Shown here: positions 12,181 to 23,135 of the stretch, in pieces | How positions within the stretch are numbered: the stretch's first letter is position 1 | Layout: every line of letters begins with the position of its first letter | Position numbers and translations under genes: made by a program | Notes under the pieces: model-generated | Databases searched by the model: none | What the model was told of the DNA's origin: nothing | Seen by the model: the letters and a program-made list of their open reading frames with translations, nothing else | Assembly: GCF_022376445.1 (NCBI RefSeq) | Contig: NW_025954972.1 | Location: 62,001-126,000, forward strand | Direction of reading: 5' to 3' | Source: Fomitopsis serialis | Lineage: Eukaryota > Basidiomycota > Agaricomycetes > Polyporales > Fomitopsidaceae | DNA length: 64,000 nt

Positions 12181-13430
12181 ATGTCTGAACCAGTGTGCAA
12201 AGACTGCATCAGCGGTAAGCCATCTGTCGTCGACCAGGGCACGAATTGACTCACGTCATTGACCTTCATTCGGGCTCATTCCAGGTGTCCACCACGAGGG
12301 TGTCCCAGAAGGTAACGATCCATATATGCTCGCAAGAGTAGATACCGAGGCCCTGAATGATCACACAGGGAAAACTGAGCAGATCGGTGGAGTCGAGTGT
12401 TATGTTGCTACGCCCACTAGCGAGTATGCGAAAGAGAAGGTCGTCCTCTTCCTCCCGGACGTGTTCGGCGTCGCGCTCGTCAACAACAGAGTACGTCATG
12501 TTCTCTCTTGTTTCATAACCTTCCATCCAACGTATCTATGAACCCAGCTCCTCGTTGATGACATTGCGCGAAATGGCTTTTGGTGCGTCATGCCGGATTA
12601 CTTCGAAGGAGATTCGATTCCGGAGGACGCTATGAACCCCGAAAACCGCGACAAGTTCGACCGCGTCGGCTGGTTCTCGCGCCACGGCGACAATGTCTGG
12701 AAGCCAATCGTCGACAAGGTCGTCGCTGCTCTGAAGGAACAGGGCGTTACGCGCTTCGGGACGACTGGCTACTGCTACGGTGCTCCCTCTGCGTTCTACC
12801 TCGCATACAGCAACACGAGCCAAGTCACAGTCGTGTCGCACCCTGGCCGGCTTCAGGTACCTGGTGATCTCGAGGTGAGCGGCGAACAAAGGTCATACGA
12901 GAGACATTTCTTCACTTCGCGAGGACGCTCTGCAGAAATACCGTGCGGAGTCGAAGGCCCCTCTCCTAATCAACAGTTGCGAAGTAGACAGCTGGTTCCC
13001 GCCCGAGTCTCAGAAGATCGCAGATGAGGTCTTCGGCGATGGAAAATTCGCGCCTGGCTATGAAAGGACATACTGGGATGGATGTACCCATGGCTTCGCT
13101 GTTCGCGGTGACATGGTGAGCATCATGCTTCGATGCACCGGGTCGACATGATTGACAGCGGCGTCGCACAGAGCAACCCGAAGGTGAAGGCGGGAAAAGA
13201 AGGAGCCTTTGAGGCGATGATCAAGTTGTACAAGAAGCATCTCTGAGTCTCATGTGCTGAAAGAACGGTCTCGGTGCGGCGGGGTCGTCGTTCACGGACG
13301 TAGACGACAGTCTGAATGAATCCAAATGTATAGTATACATAGCACGCGAATTTCTGCAGGCAGGCAAACCACGTCATGGAATGACACTTCGAACCTGTAC
13401 GACTTGGGTTTTCATTACATAACTTACTGG
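11910..13430 (+). repeat. tandem duplication unit, copy 2
   Basis: Second copy of the block at 10118-11720, same orientation. The copies differ by scattered substitutions and small indels, mostly in introns and flanks, so the duplication is not brand new. Confidence 0.75.
12181..13246 (+). CDS. dienelactone hydrolase family protein, copy 2
   Basis: Five exons with lengths identical to copy 1: 12181-12214, 12285-12490, 12548-12874, 12936-13115, 13172-13246; 273 residues. Nucleophile GYCYGAP, the DSWFPPE region and CTHGFAVRG are all kept. Differences include GCEVDSQ in copy 1 against SCEVDSW here, next to the presumed catalytic Asp, and AWSNTS against AYSNTS. Exons are far more alike than introns, which suggests both copies are under selection. 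Confidence 0.9.
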
Positions 13431-13655
13431 TTGTCGGATAGCTGCGCGTGAGCGCTTGAGCGATCATGACTATGGGCGCTTCCTGAGCACTTCGGGGCCG
13501 TGTCTTCCTCTCATACTTACTGCACGCACTTCTCCGAGCATACCCCCTTATTATTGCGCTCGCTGCACATCTTGTGCGGACCAGCCATTTATTCACATCG
13601 TCGTCACTCTCAGGTTGTATATCTCGTAAACCAAGAGAGCACCAGTACAGTCACT
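13247..13655. other. spacer with DLH copy 2 3' flank
   Basis: Up to about 13430 this repeats the 3' flank of DLH copy 1. The rest is probably promoter of the zinc-finger gene. No gene seen. Confidence 0.4.
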
Positions 13656-14552
13656 ATGCATCATACAGCGTGGACATCGGATCGCATCCCGCCTTCAAGA
13701 CCGAAGCAGTCCTCACAGGCGCAAGGCAAGGGAAAACAGAAGGCACAAGAAACCCCAAAGAGCAAGGAGGTGCGCAGGCTCGAGGAGCTGAGGGATGGAC
13801 TGCGGTACACGACTGGCCGCGAGCGAGATCCCAAGGGTGGGTGTTTCTGTCAGGGTACGTCCTACATTTCATGTCGGTAATTCATACACCTCAGATGAAG
13901 TGGAACAGCTCGTATGCATACGCTGTCTCCGCATACACCAGTGTGCCGTAACTGCGGCCTCATACTGTGCGAGCTGCAGCAGCCTCGCTACGCGTGTCCC
14001 CACTGTGTCTCCCCGCTCATCAGTCCCGAGGCCCGCGCCGCACTCGAGGCGCGCCTAGAGACACAGATCACAGATACGCTGGCCAAGGAGGAGGAGGAGA
14101 GGCAACGCGCCATCGAACAAGCCCGCGCGGCCGCAGGAGCCTTCCCCACACTCGCCACCGGTGCGTCTGGGCTACCGTCGTCGGCCTCCGACGCCCTCGC
14201 ATCGCACCCCGCAAATCAAACGCACAAGGTGCTGTCGCTCAACTCGAAGACTAAGAAGGTCACCGTGGCGTCGTATCATGCGTCCCCGGTCATCTCGCGG
14301 TCTGCATCGCGCGAGAGCAGCTTGAAGGACGAGGCGCAGCCCGAATCTAAGCGCGTTCCGCCTCCGCCGTCGGAGGTCCCGCATGCGAAAGAGAACCGCG
14401 ATCCACATCGACCGTGGGCGAATCTCAGAGGAGGGTCCGTGACATATGTTCCACCGCCAAAAGCGACCGCGGGCGGTTCGGCGGGTGGTCAACGGAGAAA
14501 GAAAGGAAAGGGCGGTAGGGATACGGAGAAAGGGAAGGAAACCGAAACTTGA
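13656..14552 (+). CDS. C2HC5-type zinc-finger protein (ASC-1/TRIP4-like)
   Basis: Two exons, 13656-13854 and 13909-14552, 280 residues. Splicing builds a cysteine-rich module near residues 60-100: CFCQ, then HTLSPHTPVCRNCGLILCEL and YACPHC. This spacing matches the zinc-finger domain of activating signal cointegrator 1 (TRIP4), a coactivator and component of the ASCC complex linked to ribosome quality control. The region before it is basic and low in complexity; after it comes a helical EEEERQRAIEQARAA segment and a lysine-rich tail (RRKKGKGGRDTEKGK). It is shorter than metazoan TRIP4 and no ASCH domain is visible, so the role is inferred from the finger only. Confidence 0.75.
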
Positions 14553-14642
14553 TTGTTCTAGATGTGCTTCCACAGCCTTCGTGTAAAATCCGTGTGGGTT
14601 CTTGTTTATATGCTGTGTTCATGAGACGCTTTATCGATGTGT

Positions 14643-14920
14643 ACAGCAGATTCGGAAAACCTTGTCCGACGCGCCCCCGCGCGTGAGAAAATTCAAATAA
14701 ATCAAGAAAATCACGAAAATGCGGAAAAGTCTAGGAATCGCGATACACGTACCGTAGCCACTGCAGAACACCGTGTACACCCTGTTACAGGTTCGGGGCG
14801 CATGCGGCATGTCTGTCGAAGGCAAGTCGAGGGTATTTTTGAAGGTTGTGCAATGGTCGACGTGGCGGGCGCTAAAGCCGACTCCCCAGGGAGCATCCAC
14901 TGCAAAATGCAGCTGTGGGT
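14643..14920 (+). repeat. left inverted arm of foldback element
   Basis: Reverse-complement partner of 15497-15775. It includes an A-rich tract (AAATTCAAATAAATCAAGAA) mirrored in the right arm and ends inward at CTGTGGGT. Confidence 0.75.
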
Positions 14921-15496
14921 GTCATCGGGTGCTCGATTTGCATGCGTACGGAGTACAGCTGTACTGATGTAGTTCTCAATGTAACAGAGGCAGTAGCTTG
15001 TGGGACAATGATAACCAGGAGGACTCGCCGCCTGGCGCTCAGCCTCAGTTACTAACGGTACAGTGCCTGGCAATTTTCAACTTCAAGTCGAAGTTGGGCC
15101 CGACATCGGCATGGGCACAGTATCGGATTGTAAGTAGGCACCGTATGGATATCGGAGCGATATTCGAAGAAGCCGAGACCTTATTCAGCCCTGTCTCAGT
15201 CAGTGACGAAATTCCTGTAGCCTTGAAGCTTCATGGCCAGCCGGAAATGCAAACTTGAAGTCGCGGCCTCGGGACTTCTGGTGAAATAACACAGACTCTC
15301 CCTTATTGAAGAGAACAAGACTTGAAGATATAACCTGAGTAGGCCATCTCAGGGCGGCACTGGCAATGCGAGCACTTCGGAGGCAAGTCTTTGACCTGGC
15401 TGCCCGTCAAATGCACGAATGTCTTCCTCTCAGGTTGTGTCTATCTAGTAACCATGTCTCCCTGTCATCACGCATACTCTCCGGGTCATATCGAGT

Positions 15497-15775
15497 ACCC
15501 ACAGCGGTGTTCTGCAGTGGATGCTCCCTGGGGAGTCAACTTTAGCGCCCGCCATGTCGACGCATCGCACAACCTTCGAAATCACCCTCAACTTGCCTTC
15601 GATAGACATGCCGCATACGCCGCGAACCTGTAACAAGGCGTACACGGTGTTCTATAATGGCTACGGTGCGTGTATCGCGATTCCTAGACTTTTCCGCATT
15701 TTCGTCATTTTCTTGATTTATTTGAATTTTCGCACGCGCGGGGACGCGTCGGACAAGGTTTTCCGAATCTGCTGT
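15497..15775 (-). repeat. right inverted arm of foldback element
   Basis: Reverse complement of 14643-14920 with point differences and small indels. A transcript across both arms could form a hairpin of about 280 bp. Confidence 0.75.
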
Positions 15776-16175
15776 ATTGCACGAGCCCTCAGATCTTGCC
15801 ATTGTAAAGACTATTCAGGCAGTGGCGAGTACCCCGCGTTCACGGACGACATTGTATCGTGAACAGAATTGCATGCGGTACTGCCTCAATGATGGCTCGG
15901 TAGGACAGCTTCGTGGCGGAAACGCGTACTTTAGGTCAACATTGAACGCTGAGCGCTGAGCGCTGAACTCCCATGTTATCATCTAATATTCCAAGGTCGT
16001 ACGCGGACTGATTCTGCGGAGACTGAGCAAATCATATTCGCAACATAATAACGAGCAAGTACGCATGACAAACGACAGCATGTAACATATAGCATGAGCA
16101 TAGCATCTGAACTGAACAATGAGCACCTCCCGCCATCCTGGAGTAGATACGAATGCTTAACGTGTCAAACTCAAC
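15776..16175. other. intergenic, no gene seen
   Basis: Only a small tandem (gagcgct repeated, 15950-15967) stands out. The right end is the 3' region of the MYND gene. Confidence 0.4.
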
Positions 16176-17013
16176 TCATTCAACGATACCTTCATTCATC
16201 ATATGGATCAGAAACTGCTTCCACGGAATCTCCAGCTCATCCACGTCGCTTTGATCGAGCGAAAACGCGACCGACATGACGTTCATGAGCTCCATGTCAG
16301 GATCCCGAAGGCTCAAGACAACAAGCGCGGCACTACTGGGCCCTCGATGCCTCGTAGCCTCCTCTCTGCAGCTCCGAAGCCTGAGGCGCATCTCGTCGAG
16401 CTTCTCTTCTGGAAAGAAGGAGAACGTCTCGAGCTGTGCACCCATGCAGTAGAAGCGGGTCTCTGGCCGTGCGCGGGCAGCATTTGGCCTGGTTCGCAAG
16501 TCGATGACGAGCACGTCTTCGCGCTCCTTCGAGGTAGCAACAGGATCTAAAGAGGAGGGTGGGAGGTAGTCGTGGCGAACGGCGTGGAAGGCAGCTTCGG
16601 AGATGGTAGCGCGGTGTTTGCGTGTGAAGTCGCGGAGAGCATCGAGACGTTCGAGGTCACCGGGCCGCGCCTCGAGCGTGGCCGTCGTCTCTTGGTTCAG
16701 CTTGCATATTTTCTTATGGACAGGCCAGGCAGCTTTCTGACACTGCCGACTCTGGATGCCAGGGATTTGAGTCATCTTATAGTGCACACCATACGACCCG
16801 ATGAAGAGAAGCATCACGCACACAGTACCTGTCAGTCTTGCATCCGCCGCATTTCCTCATCATCACTCCGTCCTCCTCGCGTTTCGTACAGTACTGACAT
16901 TGTCGGGCCCGTCGACTGATTGTTTCGTTTGGATTTGAGTAGTCGTGCCTCCGCCTCGCATTGGGAGCAGGAGGAATCTGCCCTGCAGTAGACTGGCTGG
17001 GCACAAGACTCAT
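16176..17013 (-). CDS. MYND zinc-finger protein
   Basis: Two exons on the minus strand, 17013-16822 and 16751-16176, 255 residues. Removing the 70 nt intron joins a textbook MYND finger at about residues 38-80: CQYC, CGGC, DRYCSRQCQKAAWPVHKKIC. MYND fingers bind proline-rich partner peptides. The C-terminal 170 residues have no domain I can name (a LETFSFFPEEKLDEM stretch). A single-finger MYND protein of this size is common in agaricomycetes, generally of unknown function. The inner ATG at 17013 is chosen because upstream frame content looks non-coding. Confidence 0.8.
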
Positions 17014-17381
17014 GGAAACGCTAAGGGCAGGGAGTGAGCGCTCGAGGTAGGGTTGAGAACAAGGAAAGATGTGACGCCACTGACGCAGCGGGAGAACGAA
17101 CTGATCGAGTCGGACTGACGACTCAATTGAAAGAGCGCGTCCTCCCGACGCCCGCCGAGTCCGCAACAGAGACTCGGACTACTGACTCGGACGCCCGTAG
17201 CACGCAGGTCGACGAGTCGTCCGACGATGAACGCGCTACAACTCGAGCAAGTATATTACAGGCACAATTACATCATACAGCGAACTATGTACCATCGATG
17301 ATTCATGTCACAAGTCAAATTTGAAGCACATTCATGTGCTTGACAACAGCCCAATCCTTCTCCAATACTCAACCCAACGTC
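17014..17381. other. intergenic, no gene seen
   Basis: Short spacer between two minus-strand genes; no motif or repeat found. Confidence 0.4.
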
Positions 17382-18800
17382 TCACATCTCCTCGTCTAGT
17401 TGCCTTAATTCAGGATCCGCTAATGTTGACGATGTAGCGACGGCATGCTTTGATTCCAGTGCGGGGAAGCCCATTGCCAAAGCACCGGTCGCATTACGCA
17501 ATGACTCGAACCATGAAAGGAGTCGGAGAGCGGGCAGCGTGCGCAGAGCTTGACCTCGGAGTCCCGTGGGGGAGTTGGCGTCAGCATCAGTATGTCCTGC
17601 CTGCCGCAGGTCGCTATCCATTGGTCGTATGAAACAAGCGGCACGAGAGCTGCCGCGAGATCGCAGACGCGATTGTCCTCCAAGGTATGGGTCGGGGGTG
17701 AACAGATGGACGATGCCCGAATCGGACACCTCCTAAAGTCGCTAACTGCAGCTGCGACAACGTCGAGCTGGATCCAATCTACCGCCTGCGACGTGTTTCC
17801 GATCAACTAACATCGTTTCCAAAGCCATGGCAAACGCACCCTGTGATCGTCCGGGAAACACCTGACCTTCTCCGCGCTTTGCACGAGTACTGGGAACCAC
17901 TCTGTGGCATTCCAGGCACCATCTACACCTCCAGAGATCTGGCCCACGCGGACGATGACCGTCGTTAAGGGCGTTCGTTCACTCGCATGGTGCAAGACAT
18001 CTTCCGAGACCCACTTGGACTCGCCATAGCCGGTACCCAGAGCAACTTCAGGTGCGATCCTCGTTTCGGTATGCACCTCGCCGTTGGGAATGTCTGTCTC
18101 ATGTCTGTGAATGACATCAAGGAGATGGTTTTTGGCTGTACGTACTGGAAAATACACCAATGCTGCTGACAAATATCAGTCGCGGCGGGTCAGTGAAAGG
18201 AGAAGACAAGGCGAAGTCGATAAGACTGCGCAATCCCTTCACATTGTTCTCGAACGATGCTAGGGCAAGATTGAAGTCCACGCGCCATGCTATGAGTCAA
18301 GTTGAACATTACATTTAGAGTCACAGTAGTGTCCGACAACTCACCGTTGTGGATGATGTGCGTGACGGAATCTCTCATCTTTTGAAAGAAACGCCACTGA
18401 GTCAAGTGACCAATGCAGGACGCGAACGTTGGACTCACCTCGTTATAGATACTGCGCTCGATCCCGAACCGCGGGGCGATGAGATCCCCCTCGAGAAGAA
18501 CCACCTTACCCTCGTCAAGGTCTACGTCGATCCTTCGCTCGGCCAATGCTATTTTCTGCCGTTACAAAAGGCTCTCCCCGTTCTTTGCTGTCCTGTTCAG
18601 GGCGTACACTTTCGAAACCCCACTATCCGCCGCCAATCTTACGAGCAGAGCGCAGCCCAGACTGCCAGTCGTGCCCGTCACGAGTATGACATCCCCACCC
18701 GAACTGGACGCGACGATTCTCCTGAATGGGATGGGAGCTCTTTGGTGTATTTGTCGACCATCGCGCGCATTGCGCTCACGTGTACGTCTGCGGACAAGTG
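17382..18800 (-). pseudogene. reductase (Rossmann) half of NRPS-like enzyme, frame-broken
   Basis: Directly after the carrier domain of the gene at 18776-21512, pieces of a thioester-reductase/NAD-binding domain follow in changing frames. They are a linker (VSAMRAMVDKYTKELP), the NAD(P)-binding VILVTGTTGSLG, IIHNAWRVDFNLALASF after intron removal, and the active-site YxxxK region GTGYGESKWVSE. C-terminal pieces VHLFTPDP, PWRTIASAISRQL, LVPLVSYDQWIAT and ALRTLPALRLLSWFESL lie in three alternating frames within about 300 bp. Breaks at about 18800 and 18730 fit single missing bases; at least three more lie between 17700 and 17550. Either this half is decaying or the sequence has errors. If intact it would release the carrier-bound acid as an aldehyde or alcohol. 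Confidence 0.6.
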
Positions 18801-21512
18801 AGCTTCTGTCCCGCGACGAGGTTTGAGATGTAGACAGCGAGACGAGAGACTGAAGGATGATCGTAGACAAAGTTCCTGATGCCACGCGTGTCCAGGTGCG
18901 CAGAATCCTTGATGGCGCGGAGGAGCGAGTTCTTGATCCAGGTAGCTTGCAGACTGCAAGGCATATAGGTCATTCGTCCGTTCAAATCTCGACATGTGTG
19001 CTTGTTCATACCTGTCACAGCCATGTTCGAAGAGGTCGTCGTCGTCCTTCACGGGTCGCACAAGGACCTTTCCCACAACTGCACGTACGAAATCCGTGAC
19101 AGTCTTAAAGTCCCACTGTTCAGGCGGTGGGATGCTTGACTGGGTCGTCTCTTCAACCACGCGATATAAGTTCTCGATCTCCTCCTCGTGATCGTTGATC
19201 ACGGCTTGGCGACGCGCTGTGCCCTTCGCGGTGTACGTGAACGGCTTCGACGGGTGCGCCACAATGATCATCTGAGCACAACCTCGACGCATGAGTACGT
19301 GTGCAGCATAGACTGCGTGCCGAGGCGTACCTCCTTGAAGAGCCGTGAGTGCTGGGGAGCAAAGGCGTTCATCTTCTCCACGGTCGGCCTGCCGGTACCT
19401 GTTACAAAGCCTCCCTGGATGAGCGGTATAATTGACTTACCAGATCAAGTTACGGTACTCCGCAAGCTTGTCTTGGTCGGAGGGGTCGAACATGAATTCA
19501 GGCTTCGGATCGACAATAACTCCAGCTTGGAAGTGGCCACGGCCGAACATGACGCATGATTGGACGTGCGGGTCCTGATTAAGCATGCTCTCTGCGGAAG
19601 ACGGGCGTAAGTCAGAGTCGCGGAATTCGCACTAGAGTCTATCTACCGAGGGGTCCGGGATTCGTCTAATGAGGCGGTGAGATGTTAGCTTCAAATTTGG
19701 AAGATGTATATCATGTGTAGTTTCACCTTCTCCCCCGTGTTATGCATGATTTGATCGTCGCTTCGTCCATATACCTTCCAAAGCCCGGGTTTCGTTGGAT
19801 GCTCGACAAGTAGGTCCGAAGTGTTGTAAGCATCACGACCGTCAACCTTTGTATTGATGATACCGAGCGAGCAGAAGCCGTTCGCCTGAAAGTATAACCA
19901 TCAGTTCACGTGTGCATTGCAGTACCAGGAAATGATGTATTGACCAGCACGATGAGCTCATACGTATTGTCGCCAAACGGCTCCAACTTGACATCGAGGA
20001 AGGGTGCAATTCGGAAGTAGTCCCAGTCATATCCCACCTCAGCTGAGTAAGGAAGTCGTGAGTCCATCCTCATATCACACCAGTCTGCTATTCGACGGAC
20101 CTGGAATGATGGGTGTAATAAGCTGACTTTCTGTGCTGAATGTGAACATTAAGCGAATGAATGTCAGACAATCAACAGAGAGCCCACTCACGTTCCATAG
20201 AGAACGAATAAAGACACGCCTTGCGACGTCAGGTAATCGCCGACTTGTTTGTTCAAAGCACCTCCCCCGAAAATCTGAGCCGCTCTTCAGCTTCAGCTCA
20301 CGGCGTGAATAAAGGCGATCAAGGATAACGTACAGCACCGTCTCGGCTAGCCAGCCATTCTACACACTCTGGTCTACGCGACCAAGCCTATGGATACTCC
20401 TTGAAGCTGTGAATTCGTCAGATCGACGGAGACGTACCTCTATAATCGACGGAACGGAGAATATTATATCACTTTCAGTCGCCTTCGCTGCCAGAAAATG
20501 TGTGTCAGGATTCGGAACGGGCGCTGGCGATCTCGGCTCGAACGCGCTCAAAACAATACCGCAAGACGCCTACGTCGAAGTCAGTGCACCATATAAGGAA
20601 ATCGCCACAGCAGAAGGATCGACTCACGACCCAGGACATCATAGCAAGCGCCGTAGAATGGAACATAGGTACAACGTGCATCGAAAACACCTTGTCTGCG
20701 AGGTCGCGTTCCCCAAAATAGGGGACGATGCTGGCGCCGAGGAGGCGCCGATGCGGGAAGGATATTGGTTTCGGGAACGCCGTCGATCCTGCTCTTAGAT
20801 CAGACAAGGTAGCGGACGGCATGGAGAAAACTCACCAGATGAATGCATGATCAGCGCTGGCGTATCGGATCCATGAGGCACATACGGGACGTCGTCGACC
20901 TCCGCAAGCGCAGCGAAGAGGTCCCCGAAGACGAACATGGGCGACACACGCGGAAGTGGGACGCTCGGCTTCTGACTCAGAGTTTCAAGCGCGCTCTGCA
21001 TTAGGTCCGTTATTCCCTGTTCGCTGCTCGCGAGAACATGCTGCACGTTCGCCTTGCTGATGAGGTGTGCAACGGCAGTAGCAGAGTTGCGAGGTGAGAT
21101 GGGGAAAGCGACGTAGCCAGCGCGGATGATGCTCATGATGGTAATCATGTACGGGATACTGTCTGCACAACTGCATGAGTAGTGACACGGGAGAAATTCT
21201 CGACGTGGGCGCACCTGATGATGACAATATGCCAACTACAGGATGTCCCTGCATGTCAGGCCTCCAACCCATACATGTCCTTATCTTCTGGGCACCGACA
21301 TGCATGGCTCTAACAGTTTCGGACCAATACAGAGTCTGTACAGTACCGTCGTCCTTGGAATAGACGAACACGCGCTGTTGCGGACTATGCTCTGCGTGCC
21401 ATTCATACAACTCAGGCAGCGTGAGAGAGCCATCCATCGGAGGCCGCTTGAAGGTAGAGCTCGACAGACCCTGGGTCTGAGCAAAAGGAGGGTACAGCGT
21501 TCGGCCAGACAT
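18776..21512 (-). CDS. NRPS-like adenylate-forming reductase, adenylation and carrier domains
   Basis: Multi-exon minus-strand gene starting MSGRTLYPPFAQTQGL at 21512. Exons read include 21512-21215, 21162-20836 and from 20788, then several short ones. Adenylation-domain pieces in order: YMITIMSIIRAGYVAFPISP, the ATP-binding HSSGSTAFPKP, VPMFHSTALAMMSW, FVLYGT, LWKVYGRSDDQIMHNTGEK and FGRGHFQAGVIVDP. The carrier domain ends in FEHGCDSLQATW, whose Ser would take the phosphopantetheine arm. The frame then stops soon after SNLVAG at 18776, while reductase sequence continues in other frames. This A-T-R architecture belongs to fungal Lys2-like carboxylic-acid reductases. The substrate cannot be predicted here. 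Confidence 0.75.
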
Positions 21513-22276
21513 CTTGCAGTTCTACGGGGAATGCGAGGTTACTTTTGTGAATCGCACACAGGAGGTTAACACACCGTAGGAGGAGGGAATGGGTTTGATC
21601 GAAGGTGTACGAAGCCTGTATATAAGATATTACGAGTCTCAGTTCTCCACCAAGATTGATTTCACGTCGGTTCTCTACGGGTGGCTGAGGACGAACATGA
21701 AACCTATTGTGCACGCGGGCCGATGGTCTCGGGAATGTATCAGTAGCATCGGACAGATTCGAAGGAACCATGTGCATAGGGAAGTGTCCTCCGACGTTCG
21801 AGGTTGTATTATGGATAGGAACTCTGCGGACGTGCTCTATTGCCAAGGGCCAAGTCAGGCTGATGTTCGTTGCAAATGACGCAGTATGCATCCCAAGCCC
21901 ATCGACGAACGGGTTGGTCAGGCTATCCGGACTTAAACAGCGCACCGCTTTGTACAAGTCTGTTCCTCGATTGCTACCCGTGTTGAAGCGGTAACCTTCT
22001 AGAATCGAAGGCTCGTCAGCGCCACAAGTACTTCCGATACTGTGCATACTGTAACTTACTAAGCCTCCTCGGGACTGGTTTGGTCAGGGGTACGGGCAGA
22101 CCGCCGCCCGAGGCGCTTGTGGTGGGTTGCCCCGGGCTGCTGTTACTAGGCGGTCACGGCCTGTAACAAAGTGCTCCCTGTAACCCAACTGTAACCCGTG
22201 TAAATTTCAGTGTCAGTTCTATAGATTTAGATTTTTGATCGTCCGAGAAGTAAAAGAAATACAGACGTAATACTCC
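21513..22276. other. intergenic, no gene seen
   Basis: No supportable gene. A GC-rich stretch (about 22080-22200) contains repeated gtaac motifs of unknown meaning. Confidence 0.35.
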
Positions 22277-22529
22277 AGCTAATTCCATATTGCTAGACCC
22301 CTCGCCGGAAAGGGCGTACAGGCGGGTTCGTCGGCCTTGGTATTCTTTCTGTCTCACCATCGTCATTTTACCATAACGGGCAGTGTCGGGGGCGAACCAG
22401 ACCGCGTTCCGAAGCCGAGGTCGACCGGCAGAGCGTGCGGATCACCTGCGAACAAGGCCAGACGAAGGCCCGACGCCCTCCGCCTGTGCACACATTTTCG
22501 GAAGGGGGTCTAGCAATATGGAATTAGCT
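22277..22529. repeat. 253 bp element with 25 bp perfect inverted ends
   Basis: The 25-mer at 22277-22301 (it begins AGCTAATTCCATATTG) is the exact reverse complement of 22505-22529. The 203 bp between has no long frame. It may be a miniature transposable element or foldback; no target duplication is evident. Confidence 0.6.
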
Positions 22530-23135
22530 GTCATATACCAATGCTTACCTCGAGTACTAATCCCTAGAACAATATACTGTATGACGACGAGCGTCGAGCT
22601 AGCACATGCACAAAACAAGGCTCGCCAAATGTTCGAGCATGTGTGATATCCAGAGATGCTCTATCTCCATTGGGTCAAGACATCGAAGTGACGAGGGGTC
22701 GCCGTGCATGAAGCAGCATCAAGCTCCCTGTCATCTCACCGACAGTTCCGCGAATCCTCCGCGCGAAGTGGAGGCACCTCGGTGTAAGACGTAGCATTAT
22801 CTGCACCTTCCAATACGTCAAACTTCGGAACAGCATGGTTGAATTTGACTGACCATACGATACTGCTTCACGCGGAAGCGCCAGTTCCTAAAGAAGATCA
22901 GGTTTGGGAACGGTAGATAGGTCAGAGTTTCCCCATATGACATGGGCCGCACTTGCAGTCGGAAGTCTCACCGGGAATCGTCATCTAAGCGTCCGTGGCA
23001 AGACGATAAAGATTGCAATGTAATGAGCACCTGTGCCAACTCCAATACAGCATATATGTTACAAACAACAGAGACGGTTGACTGCGCCCGTCGTTAGCGG
23101 AGACCATGGCATATAGAATGCGTACAATCACCATG
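22530..23135. other. intergenic, no gene seen
   Basis: No gene, RNA or repeat recognised. Confidence 0.35.

Larger units (their letters stand above)
14643..15775. mobile_element. foldback element with about 280 bp inverted arms
   Basis: Two long inverted arms (14643-14920 and 15497-15775) enclose about 575 bp. The arms start with ACAGCAGATTCGGAAAACC and its reverse complement and stay similar throughout, with scattered differences. No transposase frame lies between them, so this looks like a non-autonomous foldback or MITE-like element. No clear target-site duplication was found at the arm ends. Confidence 0.65.

Noticed and set aside
20500..20620. apparent frameshift before SAFEPRSPAP in the adenylation domain
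   Set aside because: An intron ending in CGTAG at phase 0 gives ASCGIVLSAFEPRSP with no break.
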